64,000 bases of DNA from Mesorhizobium loti (lineage in GTDB: Bacteria > Pseudomonadota > Alphaproteobacteria > Rhizobiales > Rhizobiaceae): the NCBI RefSeq assembly GCF_003148495.1, contig NZ_QGGH01000002.1:744001-808000 (forward strand), in the 5' to 3' direction. This document shows, piece after piece, positions 47,943-57,636 of the stretch. The translations under genes were made by a program, and so were the position numbers. Under the pieces are notes generated by a model that was given only the letters and a program-made list of their open reading frames with translations, searched no databases and was not told the DNA's origin. The stretch's first letter is position 1, and every line of letters begins with the position of its first letter.

Positions 47943-49345
47943 TAGTCTTCTACGTCCACGCGGCTTCGGCGTGAGCCGGCTATGCGTGCCACGAGGTCGG
48001 CAAGCTCGGTCGGCTGGAAAGAACCGGCCCCGATCCCCCCGGCCAATTCCCCGCTGCCCGAGGGCAGAACCGCGCTTCCAAAACCCAGCTTTTCGGCTTC
48101 CTTGAGGCGCTGTTGCGCATGCGCAACCGGCCTCACGGCGCCCGAAAGGCTGATTTCGCCGAAATAGACGCAATCGGCGGGAAGGGCAAGACCGGTGAGC
48201 GAGGAAACCAGGGCAGCCGCTACCGCGAGATCCGCCGCGGGCTCGGAGATGCGGTAGCCGCCAGCGACGTTGAGATAGACATCGTGGCTGCCGAAGCGGA
48301 CCCCGCAATGGGCTTCGAGAACCGCCAGGATCATCGACAGCCGGGCGCCGTCCCAGCCGACGACGGCGCGGCGTGGCGTGCCGAGCGAGGAGGGCGCGAC
48401 CAGCGCCTGGATCTCGACCAGCACCGGCCTTGTGCCCTCCATGCCGGCGAAAACCGCAGCACCGGGCGATTTGGCATGGCGTTCGCCAAGGAAAAGCTCG
48501 GACGGGTTGGCGACCTCGCGCAGGCCCTTGTCCGACATTTCGAAGACGCCGATCTCGTCGGTCGGTCCAAAACGGTTCTTCACCGTGCGCAGGATACGGT
48601 AATGATGCCCGCCTTCACCTTCGAAGTAGAGCACGGCGTCGACCATGTGCTCGACGACACGCGGCCCTGCGATCTGGCCTTCCTTGGTGACATGGCCGAC
48701 CAGCACGATCGCCGCCCCTGTGGATTTCGCGTAGCGGATCATCGCCTGCGCGGCGGCACGCACCTGGGTGACGGTGCCCGGCGCCGAATCGGCAAGGTCG
48801 GTCCACAGCGTCTGGATCGAATCCAGGATGACGAGGTCAGGCCGTTTGCCATCGGCTATTGTGGCGAGGATGTCTTCGACATTGGTCTCGGCGGCAAGTT
48901 CGACCGGAGAGGAGGCGACGCCAAGCCGCTGCGCCCGCAGCCTGATCTGCGCGACCGCCTCTTCGCCCGAGACATAGACGATGCGGTGGCCTTTTGACGC
49001 CAGTGCGGCGGCCGCCTGGGTGAGCAGCGTTGATTTGCCGATGCCGGGATCGCCGCCGACCAGCAGCGCCGAGCCACGCACGAAACCACCGCCGGTGGCG
49101 CGATCGAGCTCGCCGATGCCCGAGATGATGCGCGGCGCGTCCTCGATGTCGCCGGACAGCGTGGTCAGCACCACCGCGCGGCCCTTGCGGGCGTTGCGCG
49201 TGTTGGCCGGACCCGAGCCGATGCCGCCCGACGTGCCTTCCTCGACCAGCGTGTTCCACTCGCCGCAGGCATCGCATTTGCCGGCCCAGCGCTGATGCAC
49301 CGATCCGCAACTCTGGCAGATGAACTGAACACGCGACTTGGCCAT
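47942..49345 (-). CDS. radA: DNA repair protein RadA
   Basis: This 467-residue protein has an N-terminal zinc finger (Cys10, 13, 24, 27), a RecA-like ATPase with GGDPGIGKSTLL and the RadA motif VKNRFGPTDE, and a C-terminal Lon-like domain (ARLSMILAVLEAHCG). It helps process recombination intermediates. Confidence 0.97.
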   Translation of the reverse strand: MAKSRVQFICQSCGSVHQRWAGKCDACGEWNTLVEEGTSGGIGSGPANTRNARKGRAVVLTTLSGDIEDAPRIISGIGELDRATGGGFVRGSALLVGGDPGIGKSTLLTQAAAALASKGHRIVYVSGEEAVAQIRLRAQRLGVASSPVELAAETNVEDILATIADGKRPDLVILDSIQTLWTDLADSAPGTVTQVRAAAQAMIRYAKSTGAAIVLVGHVTKEGQIAGPRVVEHMVDAVLYFEGEGGHHYRILRTVKNRFGPTDEIGVFEMSDKGLREVANPSELFLGERHAKSPGAAVFAGMEGTRPVLVEIQALVAPSSLGTPRRAVVGWDGARLSMILAVLEAHCGVRFGSHDVYLNVAGGYRISEPAADLAVAAALVSSLTGLALPADCVYFGEISLSGAVRPVAHAQQRLKEAEKLGFGSAVLPSGSGELAGGIGAGSFQPTELADLVARIAGSRRSRVDVED

Positions 49346-49402
49346 CAGAGGGATGCCGCTTGAAAATGGCCTGGGCGAAGTGGGCTGGGGTAGGTCAAAA
49401 AG

Positions 49403-50893
49403 CTACTCGAACCTTTCCGGCAGGTGATGCTCCTCGGCAAGGTCGGAGAAGCGGGTGAACTCGCCCTGGAAGGCAAGGCTGACGGTGCCGGTCGGGCCAT
49501 GGCGCTGCTTGGCTATGATCACTTCGGCCTTGCCCTGGACCTCGACCATCTTTGTTTCCCAGGCGAGGTGCTCCGGCGTGCCTCTCTCCGGCTCCTTGTT
49601 CTTGATGTAGTATTCCTCGCGATACACGAACAGCACCACGTCGGCGTCCTGCTCGATCGAGCCCGATTCGCGCAGGTCGGACAGTTGCGGATGCTTGTCG
49701 TCGCGGCTTTCGACCTGACGCGAGAGCTGTGAGAGGGCGATGATCGGCACGCCAAGCTCCTTGCCCAGCGCCTTCAATCCGGTGGTGATCTCGGTGATTT
49801 CCTGGACGCGGTTTTGCGACGCCTTGGCGGATGAACCCTGCATCAGCTGGATATAGTCGATGACCATCAAATCCAGCCCGCGCTGGCGCTTGAGGCGGCG
49901 CGCGCGCGCCGCAAGCTGGGCGATAGAAATACCGCCCGTCTGGTCAATATAGAGAGGGCGCTTGTGGTTCTCTTGCGTGTAGGCGACAAGCTTGCCGAAA
50001 TCGGCTTCCGTCAGGTCGCCGCGCCTGATTTTCGAGGATGGAATCTCGGTCTGCTCGGAGATGATGCGGGTGGCCAACTGCTCCGACGACATTTCGAGCG
50101 AGAAGAAGCCGACGACGCCGCCATTGGCCGCCTTGACGGAGCCGTCGGCCTGCTGGGCAGGCTCATAGGCGGCCGCGATGTTGTAGGCGATGTTGGTGGC
50201 CAGCGACGTCTTGCCCATGCCCGGGCGGCCGGCGATGATGATCAAATCCGATGGCTGCAGGCCGCCCATGCGGTGGTCGAGATCGCGCAGGCCGGTGGCA
50301 ATGCCGGACAGGTGGCCATCGCGCATATAGGCCGCGCTGGCCATGTCGACGGCGTTCTTCAATGCATCGGAAAAACTTTCGAAACCGCCATCGTAACGGC
50401 CGTTTTCGGCCAGCTCGAATAGCCGCCGCTCGGCATCCTCGATCTGCTCGCCGGGCGCCATGTCGACCGGCGCGTCATAGGCGATGTTGACCATGTCCTC
50501 GCCGACGGTGATCAGCGCCCGGCGCGTGGCGAGATCATAGATGGCGCGGCCATAATCGGTGGCGTTGACGACGGTCACGGCCTCGACCGCCAGCCGCACG
50601 ACATATTGCGCCATCGTCATGTCGCCGACCTTCTCGTCGGCCGGCAGGAAGGTTTTCAGCGTGATCGGCGTCGCGACCTTGCCCATGCGGATGAACTCGG
50701 ACGCCACCTCAAAGATCTTGCGGTGCAGCGGCTCATAGAAATGGCTGGCCTTGAGGAAGTCCGAGACGCGGTAGAAGGCATCGTTGTTGACGAGGATGGC
50801 GCCGAGCAGCGCCTGCTCGGCCTCGATATTGTTTGGCGCTTCACGATAAAGCGGTGTTTCCGCCACGCCGAATTTTCGCGCTGCTTCTGCCAT
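49403..50893 (-). CDS. dnaB: Replicative DNA helicase DnaB
   Basis: This 496-residue helicase has an N-terminal domain with the opening NIEAEQALLGAILVNNDAFY and a RecA-like domain with IAGRPGMGKTSLATN, FSLEMSSEQLATR and DLMVIDYIQLM. It unwinds DNA at the replication fork. GGGGA lies five bases before ATG. No intein or insertion is seen. Confidence 0.97.
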   Translation of the reverse strand: MAEAARKFGVAETPLYREAPNNIEAEQALLGAILVNNDAFYRVSDFLKASHFYEPLHRKIFEVASEFIRMGKVATPITLKTFLPADEKVGDMTMAQYVVRLAVEAVTVVNATDYGRAIYDLATRRALITVGEDMVNIAYDAPVDMAPGEQIEDAERRLFELAENGRYDGGFESFSDALKNAVDMASAAYMRDGHLSGIATGLRDLDHRMGGLQPSDLIIIAGRPGMGKTSLATNIAYNIAAAYEPAQQADGSVKAANGGVVGFFSLEMSSEQLATRIISEQTEIPSSKIRRGDLTEADFGKLVAYTQENHKRPLYIDQTGGISIAQLAARARRLKRQRGLDLMVIDYIQLMQGSSAKASQNRVQEITEITTGLKALGKELGVPIIALSQLSRQVESRDDKHPQLSDLRESGSIEQDADVVLFVYREEYYIKNKEPERGTPEHLAWETKMVEVQGKAEVIIAKQRHGPTGTVSLAFQGEFTRFSDLAEEHHLPERFE

Positions 50894-51120
50894 GATGTCC
50901 CCGATTTCGATCCCGGCTTCTCGATATCAGAACGTGACAAGTCCATGCTGACTTATCTGCACCAGTGCCTGTCCAATGAGCTTTGATACCCGCGATTCAC
51001 AGCCAAGATTTTTCAGTGGAAAGAATCACAATTGACTCGAATCGAAAGAACGAATGTAGCGCGTCTATAGGGAGAACAAAACAGGAAAACAAGCACTGGT
51101 TTCCTGTGCAGCCACTCCGT

Positions 51121-52350
51121 TCAAAGCTGATTGAGGCGCCCCTCGATGAACCGGCGTTCCGCCGGTTGCCGGGTCAGCTCAAGCGCCCGCCGGTAGGAGG
51201 TCTTTGCCGCGTCGGTCAAGCCAAGCCTGCGCTGCATGTCTGCCTGTGCGGCATAAGCCAGATGGTAGCCGTCCAGCCCGCCTTGTCCCATGACCGTCTC
51301 GATTGCCGCCAGTCCGGCCTGCGGGCCGTCGCGCATGCCTATGGCCGCGGCGCGGTTGAGTGCCACAACCGGCGAGGGGTCGATGCGGCCGAGCGCATCG
51401 TAGAGCGCGACGATCTGTGCCCAGTCGGTCTCAGTCGTGCCTGCCGCCTCGGCGTGGACGGAAGCAATGGCTGCCTGCAGGATATACGGTCCGATGCGGC
51501 GCGAGGCGATCGCCCGGCCGATCAGGCCGTCGGCCTCTGCGATCAGCGCACGGTTCCACAGCGCGCGTTCCTGGTCTTCCAGCAGCACGAGGTCGCCGCT
51601 GGCATCGACTCGCGTTGCGCGCCGCGCCTCGTGCAGCAGCATCAGGGCCAGCAGCCCTTGCACTTCCGGCTGGTCGAGCAACTCGACCATCAGCCGGCCG
51701 AGCCGGATCGCCTCGGCGCACAGATCGGCCCGCGTCAGGTTTGGCCCCTCGGTTGCCGCGTACCCCTCGTTGAAGATCAGGTAGATCACCTGCAGCGCAC
51801 TCTCGAGCCGCGCCGGCAGGTCGCCGCGGTCGGGCACTTCGTAGGGAATCGCCTCGTCCCGGATCTTCGCCTTGGCCCGCACGATGCGTTGGGCGATGGT
51901 CGGTGCCGGCGTCAGATAGGCGCGGGCGATCTCTTCGGTGGTCAAACCACCCACTTCGCGCAGAGTCAGGGCAATGCGTGCATCCGGCGTCAGCACTGGG
52001 TGGCAGCAGACGAAAATGAGCCGCAATTCATCGTCCTGGATGTCTTCCGGCACGGCCGGCTCCGGCGTCGGCTCGGCCAGAGCCGTGAGCTCGGGCAGAG
52101 CCCCGGTCAGCCGCGCTTCCCGGCGCCAGCGGTCGATGGTCCTGAAGCGGCCGGCCGAGACCAGCCAGGAATAGGGATTGGCCGGCACACCCTGGCGCGG
52201 CCATTGTTCGGCGGCAGCAGTGAACGCCTCGTGCAAGGCCTCCTCCGCCGCGTCGAAACCGCCGAGCAGGCGGATCAACGTCGCCAGCACGCGCCGCGCC
52301 TCGGTGCGGTAGGCCGCCTCCAGGGCGTCGCGCGGGCCGGCGGTGCTCAC
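51121..52350 (-). CDS. ECF42-type sigma factor with C-terminal TPR-like extension
   Basis: This 409-residue protein has sigma regions 2 and 4 at the start (to about residue 175), with FDAAEEALHEAFTAA, LTLREVGGLTTEEIARAYL and a helix-turn-helix. A long helical extension follows, as in the ECF42 group, where the C-terminal domain acts in place of an anti-sigma factor. Its start overlaps the end of the DGPF gene by four bases, the usual partner of ECF42. Confidence 0.9.
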   Translation of the reverse strand: MSTAGPRDALEAAYRTEARRVLATLIRLLGGFDAAEEALHEAFTAAAEQWPRQGVPANPYSWLVSAGRFRTIDRWRREARLTGALPELTALAEPTPEPAVPEDIQDDELRLIFVCCHPVLTPDARIALTLREVGGLTTEEIARAYLTPAPTIAQRIVRAKAKIRDEAIPYEVPDRGDLPARLESALQVIYLIFNEGYAATEGPNLTRADLCAEAIRLGRLMVELLDQPEVQGLLALMLLHEARRATRVDASGDLVLLEDQERALWNRALIAEADGLIGRAIASRRIGPYILQAAIASVHAEAAGTTETDWAQIVALYDALGRIDPSPVVALNRAAAIGMRDGPQAGLAAIETVMGQGGLDGYHLAYAAQADMQRRLGLTDAAKTSYRRALELTRQPAERRFIEGRLNQL

Positions 52351-52712
52351 AGGACCGGCGGCGGCTGGCTGAAGTCGACGACCGGGCGGACTTCGACGAA
52401 GCCGATCGTTGCCAGCGGATGGCCGCTCGCCACCCGCACCGCCTCGTTGAGATCACGGGCTTCGATGACGATGATGCCGCCCAGGATTTCCTTGGTCTCC
52501 ATGAACGGACCGTCGACAGACGACATCTTGCCGTCGCGGACCTGCACGGTCATTGCCTCTTCCGGCAGCACCAGGGCCTCGGCAGTAACGAAGTGGCCGC
52601 TGGCCTTGAGCACCTCGTCATAGCCGGCGCATTCGGCAAGCACGGCATTGGCCTCCGGGCTGCCGCCGAACAGCGTCTTGGGGTGGTAGTAGATGAGACA
52701 GGCATAACGCAT
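52347..52712 (-). CDS. DGPF (YCII-related) protein
   Basis: This 121-residue small barrel-type protein has MRYACLIYYHPK, and VDGPFMETKE gives the DGPF name. AGGAG supports ATG 52712. DGPF genes are the conserved targets and partners of ECF42 sigma factors; the exact role is unknown. Confidence 0.92.
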   Translation of the reverse strand: MRYACLIYYHPKTLFGGSPEANAVLAECAGYDEVLKASGHFVTAEALVLPEEAMTVQVRDGKMSSVDGPFMETKEILGGIIVIEARDLNEAVRVASGHPLATIGFVEVRPVVDFSQPPPVL

Positions 52713-52759
52713 GGTGGGTCTCCTTCTCCAGGAATTGTCGAAAACGAGGGTTCTTGGGA

Positions 52760-53473
52760 TCAGGCGTCGAGGATCGGTGCGAAGCCGCCATGGACCCGGC
52801 GCTGGTTGTCGTAGGGCATGGCGTCGGCATACATGCGCGGATCGGCAATCACCTTTTTCCAGGCGTCGTCGCGCACCTGCTTCGACGGCCATTCGACCCA
52901 GGCATAGACGACAACCTCGTCTCCCGTCGCTTTCACGGCGCCACGGTAGTCGGTGACCTCGCCGTCGGGAACATCGTCGCCCCACGCTTCCACGACGCGG
53001 TTTGCGCCATGTTCCTTGATCACCGCGGCCTGCTTCGCCGCCACGGCAAGGTAGGCTTGCTTGTTGGCGGCCGGCACCGGCACCAGCGAGCCATCGATAT
53101 AGCCGGTCTTGCCGGTCGTGTTCAGGTCGATGAACGGCGTGAAGCCGCCAATGATCATGCGCTTGCCGTCAAAGGGCATGGACGCGCCGATCTCCGCCAT
53201 GCGCGGATCGCTCATCATCGTCTGATAGGCTGCGTCCGCCGCCGCCTTGTCCGCGTATTCGTGCCACGAAAAGGTGATGACTTCATCCGGCTTTGCCTTC
53301 ACCGCACCTCTGAAGTCGGTGACCTTGCCGCCGGGCACGTCGTCGCCCCATCCTTCGACCATGCGGGTGGTGCCGAACTCCCTCAGCACCGATGCCGCCT
53401 TGGCGACATGGCTGCGATAGGCTTCCTTGTTGGCGGCGGGCACCGCGGCGACAAATCCTGCGATATAGCTCAT
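52760..53473 (-). CDS. Double DUF1428 protein
   Basis: This 237-residue protein has two similar DUF1428 modules: about 1-117 with MSYIAGFVAAVPAANKEAY, and about 120-237 with GYIDGSLVPVPAANKQAYL. Each has an EGWGDDVP- or EAWGDDVP-type loop and DPRM. The family is usually a single module of about 117 residues, so this is an internal duplication. It lies beside the ECF42/DGPF pair and may be in its regulon. Confidence 0.9.
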   Translation of the reverse strand: MSYIAGFVAAVPAANKEAYRSHVAKAASVLREFGTTRMVEGWGDDVPGGKVTDFRGAVKAKPDEVITFSWHEYADKAAADAAYQTMMSDPRMAEIGASMPFDGKRMIIGGFTPFIDLNTTGKTGYIDGSLVPVPAANKQAYLAVAAKQAAVIKEHGANRVVEAWGDDVPDGEVTDYRGAVKATGDEVVVYAWVEWPSKQVRDDAWKKVIADPRMYADAMPYDNQRRVHGGFAPILDA

Positions 53474-53614
53474 TGCGTTTCTCCTGTTGGCTGATGTCGT
53501 TTGACACTCTTGGCGTCTCGAAAGGTCCGAGAACGCCAATGGTCGAACGGCACGGCCTGGATTCGACATCGCTCCGAAATTTTTCTTCGGCGCGGTTCGA
53601 AACGCCACGGCTGC

Positions 53615-54586
53615 CTATTCGGAAGCCAGCCTGTCGCCCCAGTCCAACCGCCGGGCCAGCTTGAAGTCGGCGCCGTCGCGCTTGGTGAACAAGCGCTCGG
53701 CGGCGGTGCCGTCGTCCTGGCAAAGCTTGAGCAGAACCTTGCCGGAACCGGATTTCGGCGGCGCAAGAACCCGTGCCTGGTGCGAAGTGGGCCGCTCTCG
53801 GGACGCTGCGACATAGATGAACTTCTCGTCTTCCCACGGCACGTCGGCGTCCTTGGCCAGCCTGTGCAGGCGCGAGCGGGCGACGCGTCGGGAAAAATGG
53901 CACCAGTCGGGCGGGGCGAGCGGGCAGGGCGCGTGATGCGGGCAAGGCGCAAGCACATGTGCGCCCGCCTCGATCAGCTGCCGGCGCACGGCAAGGATGC
54001 GCTGCCAGCCGGCGGGCGTTCCCGGCTCGACGATCAGCAGCGTGTCGCCAGTGAGTTGCCAGAGCCGGCCGATGAGCTTCGGCAGTGATGCCGGAATGAT
54101 CTCGTCCAGCACATAGGCGCAAGTGACCAGATCGGCCGGCTCGATGTCGGCAAGGTCGATGGTGGCATCACCCGCCAGCCATCTGGTCCGGGCGGCAATT
54201 GCGTCGCCGGCAAGTGTCTCGCCGACCTTGCGTACCGCCGCGCTCGCTTCCAGCAGCACCGCCTGTTCGAGATCGGGCCACTGATCGGTCGTGGCCCAAA
54301 GCACCGTACCGGGGCCGGCGCCGACGTCGAGCAGGCTCCTGGGTTGAAAGCCGGGCTTTGCGTCGCTCAGCGCGTCGAGGCTGGCGCGGATCGCGGCATA
54401 GGTCGCCGGCAGCCGCGTCGCCAGATAGGCCTTCACCGCCAGATCCTCGGCCATGTGCAGACGGCCGTCGCGCAGCTCGGCGCGGTAGCGGTCGGACAAC
54501 GTCTTTGCCGCTTGCTTGAGTACCGCCAGAGGAACGTTTTCGAGCAGGCGCTCGACACCTTGGCGAAGGGATGCCGGCAACTCCAT
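53615..54586 (-). CDS. Rsm22/METTL17-type protein with Fe-S cluster motif
   Basis: This 323-residue protein has a SAM-binding motif LLDVGAGPGTVL. Cys215, 221, 229 and 289 are spaced 6, 8 and 60 apart; as I recall, the human METTL17 cluster Cys are 333, 339, 347 and 404, spaced 6, 8 and 57. This suggests a [4Fe-4S] site. The family is linked to small ribosomal subunit assembly. The gene is one base after ynfA on the same strand. Confidence 0.88.
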   Translation of the reverse strand: MELPASLRQGVERLLENVPLAVLKQAAKTLSDRYRAELRDGRLHMAEDLAVKAYLATRLPATYAAIRASLDALSDAKPGFQPRSLLDVGAGPGTVLWATTDQWPDLEQAVLLEASAAVRKVGETLAGDAIAARTRWLAGDATIDLADIEPADLVTCAYVLDEIIPASLPKLIGRLWQLTGDTLLIVEPGTPAGWQRILAVRRQLIEAGAHVLAPCPHHAPCPLAPPDWCHFSRRVARSRLHRLAKDADVPWEDEKFIYVAASRERPTSHQARVLAPPKSGSGKVLLKLCQDDGTAAERLFTKRDGADFKLARRLDWGDRLASE

Positions 54587-54587
54587 C

Positions 54588-54911
54588 TTACGCGCCCCGC
54601 GGGGCGAGAAGCATCACCGAAGCGCCGGCAATGCAGAGCGCAGCACCGGCAAAATCCCAGCGGTCGGGGCGCACGTCCTCCACCAGCCACAGCCAGCCAA
54701 GCGACGCCGCAATGTAGATGCCGCCATAGGCGGCGTAGGCGCGGCCGGCGGCTGACGTGCCGACCAGCGCCAGCAGAAAGCCGAACAGGGCAAGTGAGGC
54801 GAGGCCGGGAAGCAGCCACAGCGGCGACTTCCCTAGCCGCCACCAGGCCCAGAACGAGAAGCAGCCGGCGATCTCGGCCAGGGCGGCAGCGCCATAGAGG
54901 ACGTAGGTCAT
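54588..54911 (-). CDS. YnfA-family membrane protein
   Basis: This 107-residue protein has four membrane helices and the UPF0060 pattern: [33 protein letters not shown] and [16 protein letters not shown]. It resembles small multidrug transporters in size, but its function is unproven. Confidence 0.93.
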   Translation of the reverse strand: MTYVLYGAAALAEIAGCFSFWAWWRLGKSPLWLLPGLASLALFGFLLALVGTSAAGRAYAAYGGIYIAASLGWLWLVEDVRPDRWDFAGAALCIAGASVMLLAPRGA

Positions 54912-54912
54912 G

Positions 54913-54945
54913 AAAAAGGTCCCGTGACGATCACGGGACCTTTTT
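54913..54945 (-). terminator. Perfect bidirectional intrinsic terminator
   Basis: AAAAAGGTCCCGTGA, a three-base loop, then TCACGGGACCTTTTT is a perfect 15-base stem with T-runs in both directions. It ends the cfa transcript (minus strand) just before ynfA. Confidence 0.92.
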
Positions 54946-54979
54946 CAGTGCAGGAGCCGGCAATGGCAAGCGGCAATGC

Positions 54980-56284
54980 TTATTCCTGGTCCGCAACCTT
55001 GCGGCGGCGCGCCGGCCTGGCGGCAGGGCTCTTTTTGACCGGTGCCGTTTCACGATGCCCCATGTCGCGCATCTCAAGCGCCTTCTCGCACTTGGCTATG
55101 TAGTCGCGCGACACCGGCAGCGTGTCGTTCTTCTTGGTGATCTGGATCTGGAAGATGACCAGGTCCTGCCAGCGGAAGGCGGCTTCCGAGGCAGCCAGGT
55201 AGAATTCCCACATGCGGCAGAAGCGCTCGTCATAGATCGCCTTGGCCTTGTCGCGGTTGGCCGCGAAGCGCTGGCCCCAGTGCTTCAGCGTATCGGCATA
55301 GTGGAGCCTGAGAATCTCGACGTCGGTGACCACCAGGCCTGACTTCTCGATAGCCGGCATGACTTCCGAGAGCGCAGGGATGTAGCCGCCTGGGAAGATG
55401 TATTTGCGGATGAAGGCGCTGGTCGCCCATGGCACGCCGGAACGGCCGATCGTGTGCAACAGCATGACGCCATCCGGCTTGAGCAGCGTCGCGCTCTTGT
55501 CGAAGAAGGTGCGGTAATGGTTGACGCCGACATGCTCGAACATGCCGACCGAGACGATGCGGTCGAAACGCTCGTTGAGTTCGCGGTAGTCCTTGAGCTC
55601 GAAATGCACGCGGCTTTCCAGCCCTTGCGCGTGCGCCCGGTCGGTGGCGACGCCATGTTGCTCGGTCGACAGCGTCACGCCCTGCACGTCGACGTCGAAC
55701 GCCTTGGCGAGATAGAGGCCAAGCCCGCCCCAGCCGGAGCCGATGTCGAGCACCGTCTGGCCGGCCTTCAGCCGGAGCTTGGCGGCGATGTGGCGCTTCT
55801 TGGCGGCCTGCGCTTCGTCGAGCGTCATGTCCGGCTGCTCGAAATAGGCGCAGGAATACTGCATGTCCTCGTCGAGGAAGAGCCGGTAGAGATCCCCCGA
55901 CAGGTCGTAGTGGCGCTGCACATTGCGGCGCGAGCGCGAGGCGGTGTTGATCTGCTGCAGGCGGCGGAAGGCGTGGCGCAGGCCTTCGATGGCCTTCGAC
56001 CAGGTGGCGTCGATGCCGCCGCTGCCCATGTTCTGGAAGGCGATGCGCATCACGCCCAGCACGCCACCTTCGAGAATGTCGAGTTCGCCGTCCATGTAGG
56101 ATTCAGGCACAGCCAGCATCGGATCGAAGGTGATGGCGCGCTCGGCATGCGCGGTCTTGATATGCATGTGCACCGGTTCGCCGCTGCCGTCGCCGAAAAC
56201 CACTGTCGCGCCCTTGGGGCCGGTTACCTTGAGATTGCCGGTCCGCACCAGGCGGTCGAGAACGCGTTTCAACAGAATATTCAT
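54980..56284 (-). CDS. cfa: Cyclopropane-fatty-acyl-phospholipid synthase
   Basis: This 434-residue SAM-dependent enzyme adds a methylene bridge to unsaturated acyl chains. It has HYDLSGDLYRLFLDEDMQYS, VLDIGSGWGGLGLYLA (SAM site), HVGVNHYRTFFDK and a C-terminal tail rich in Lys and Arg. ATG 56284 is taken with AGGGGA in front; a TTG two codons upstream is possible. A strong terminator follows. Confidence 0.94.
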   Translation of the reverse strand: MNILLKRVLDRLVRTGNLKVTGPKGATVVFGDGSGEPVHMHIKTAHAERAITFDPMLAVPESYMDGELDILEGGVLGVMRIAFQNMGSGGIDATWSKAIEGLRHAFRRLQQINTASRSRRNVQRHYDLSGDLYRLFLDEDMQYSCAYFEQPDMTLDEAQAAKKRHIAAKLRLKAGQTVLDIGSGWGGLGLYLAKAFDVDVQGVTLSTEQHGVATDRAHAQGLESRVHFELKDYRELNERFDRIVSVGMFEHVGVNHYRTFFDKSATLLKPDGVMLLHTIGRSGVPWATSAFIRKYIFPGGYIPALSEVMPAIEKSGLVVTDVEILRLHYADTLKHWGQRFAANRDKAKAIYDERFCRMWEFYLAASEAAFRWQDLVIFQIQITKKNDTLPVSRDYIAKCEKALEMRDMGHRETAPVKKSPAARPARRRKVADQE

Positions 56285-56327
56285 GACCAAATGTCCCCTC
56301 TCGGCCAGACAAGCTGTCTTGGCGCGT

Positions 56328-56421
56328 GACCCGAAAATCGGAATCGATTTTCACCGAGGGTCTTGCGCCGAACCAAAGTTCCACAGCGTCATTTGCGCGG
56401 CCAAAGGACGCGCGACGCTGT
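56328..56421. repeat. Rhizobial palindrome, two hairpins
   Basis: GACCCGAAAATCGG...GAGGGTC (56328-56362) and ACAGCGTC...GACGCTGT (56383-56421) lie between cfa and rplI. The second, with inner TTGCGCGGCC and GACGCGCG, is a common rhizobial type. Confidence 0.65.
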
Positions 56422-56465
56422 AGTCTGCAACAATATATAGGGGTTCGAAAAGTTCCATTTGGCAT

Positions 56466-56492
56466 AAAAAAGCCCGGGCGCGAGGCCCGGGC
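56466..56492 (-). terminator. Intrinsic terminator of the rplI end
   Basis: GCCCGGGC, a five-base loop, GCCCGGGC, with a T-run on the minus strand. It is downstream of rplI and ends the ribosomal protein operon. Confidence 0.88.
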
Positions 56493-56582
56493 GTTGGTCC
56501 AGTATTGCTGGATGTCGGCAAAGTGATCAGAACAGTTCTAATCGTGATCGAAGCGCAGCTCCAATCGCCTTGCGACGTATGA

Positions 56583-57167
56583 TCAGGCGTTGTCTTCGCC
56601 GCCCTCGAACTCGGTGTTCGGGTCGAAGAAGTTTTCCGGCCGGGCGTTGTCGTTGATGTCGTCGCCATAGATGGCTTCGGCGGTGGTCAGCGTCTCGCCC
56701 TTGGCCTGGCGTTCGGCTTCGTCGGCCGTGCGGGCGATGTTGAGCGTGATCGTGACTTCGACTTCCGGATGCAGCGCGATCGCCACATTGGTGACACCGA
56801 TAGTCTTGATCGGCTGGTTGAGCAGGATCTGGTTGCGGTTGACCGAGAAACCTTCCGCCGTCAGCAGATCGGCGATGTCGCGGGTCGAAACGGAACCGTA
56901 AAGCTGCCCGGTTTCACCGGCGGAACGAACGGCGATGAAGCTCTTGCCGTCAAGCTTTTCGGCGACTTGGGCCGCTTCCGACTTGCGCTCGAGGTTGCGG
57001 GCTTCGAGCTGGGCCCGCTGGCCTTCGAACTTCTTCTTGTTGGCTTCGTTGGCGCGCAGAGCCTTGCCCTGCGGCAGCAGGAAGTTACGGGCAAAGCCGT
57101 CCTTGACCTTGACGGTATCGCCCATCTGGCCGAGGCGGGAAACGCGTTCGAGAAGAATGACTTCCAT
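56583..57167 (-). CDS. rplI: Ribosomal protein bL9
   Basis: This 194-residue protein has [17 protein letters not shown] and [18 protein letters not shown]. It is longer than the usual 149 or so residues by an acidic tail ([15 protein letters not shown]). ATG 57167 has AAGGAAC in front. It is 220 bases after rpsR. Confidence 0.97.
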   Translation of the reverse strand: MEVILLERVSRLGQMGDTVKVKDGFARNFLLPQGKALRANEANKKKFEGQRAQLEARNLERKSEAAQVAEKLDGKSFIAVRSAGETGQLYGSVSTRDIADLLTAEGFSVNRNQILLNQPIKTIGVTNVAIALHPEVEVTITLNIARTADEAERQAKGETLTTAEAIYGDDINDNARPENFFDPNTEFEGGEDNA

Positions 57168-57387
57168 GGTTTTGTTCCTTTGGTTGGGCGCCAATCGATC
57201 GATGATATCGACGCCGAATGTCTCTGGAACAGGTCAGGAAGCTTGAGCGCCTGGGGCGCTGGTGTCGCTGTCCTGCCTGTCGCGGCAGTTAGAGGTTTTG
57301 ACCTCAACCCGGGATTTGAAGCTCAACCCTGCGGCGCCCGTCGCCGTGGGAGAAGAGCGGGCGGCAAACCGCCCGCTCATAAAAGAT

Positions 57388-57636
57388 CTAGCGAACCACG
57401 TAGGGCAGCAGGCCGAGGAAGCGGGCGCGCTTGATCGCCTTGGCGAGTTCGCGCTGCTTCTTCTGGCTGACGGCGGTGATGCGCGACGGCACGATCTTGC
57501 CACGCTCTGAAATGTAGCGCTGCAGCAGACGCACGTCCTTGTAGTCGATCTTGGGCGCGTTGGCGCCGGAGAACGGGCAGGTCTTGCGGCGGCGATGGAA
57601 CGGGCGCCGGGTCGGGATCTGGTTGATGTCGACCAT
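57388..57636 (-). CDS. rpsR: Ribosomal protein bS18
   Basis: This 82-residue protein opens [20 protein letters not shown], with the family stretch [20 protein letters not shown]. Its start shares one base with the stop of rpsF (TAATG), so translation is coupled. A hairpin (GAGCGGGCGG and CCGCCCGCTC near 57356-57379) follows its end. Confidence 0.98.
   Translation of the reverse strand: MVDINQIPTRRPFHRRRKTCPFSGANAPKIDYKDVRLLQRYISERGKIVPSRITAVSQKKQRELAKAIKRARFLGLLPYVVR

Noticed and set aside
50983..52623. Plus-strand frame of about 546 codons opposite the ECF42 gene
   Set aside because: It is a shadow of the ECF42/DGPF genes and has no coherent domain.
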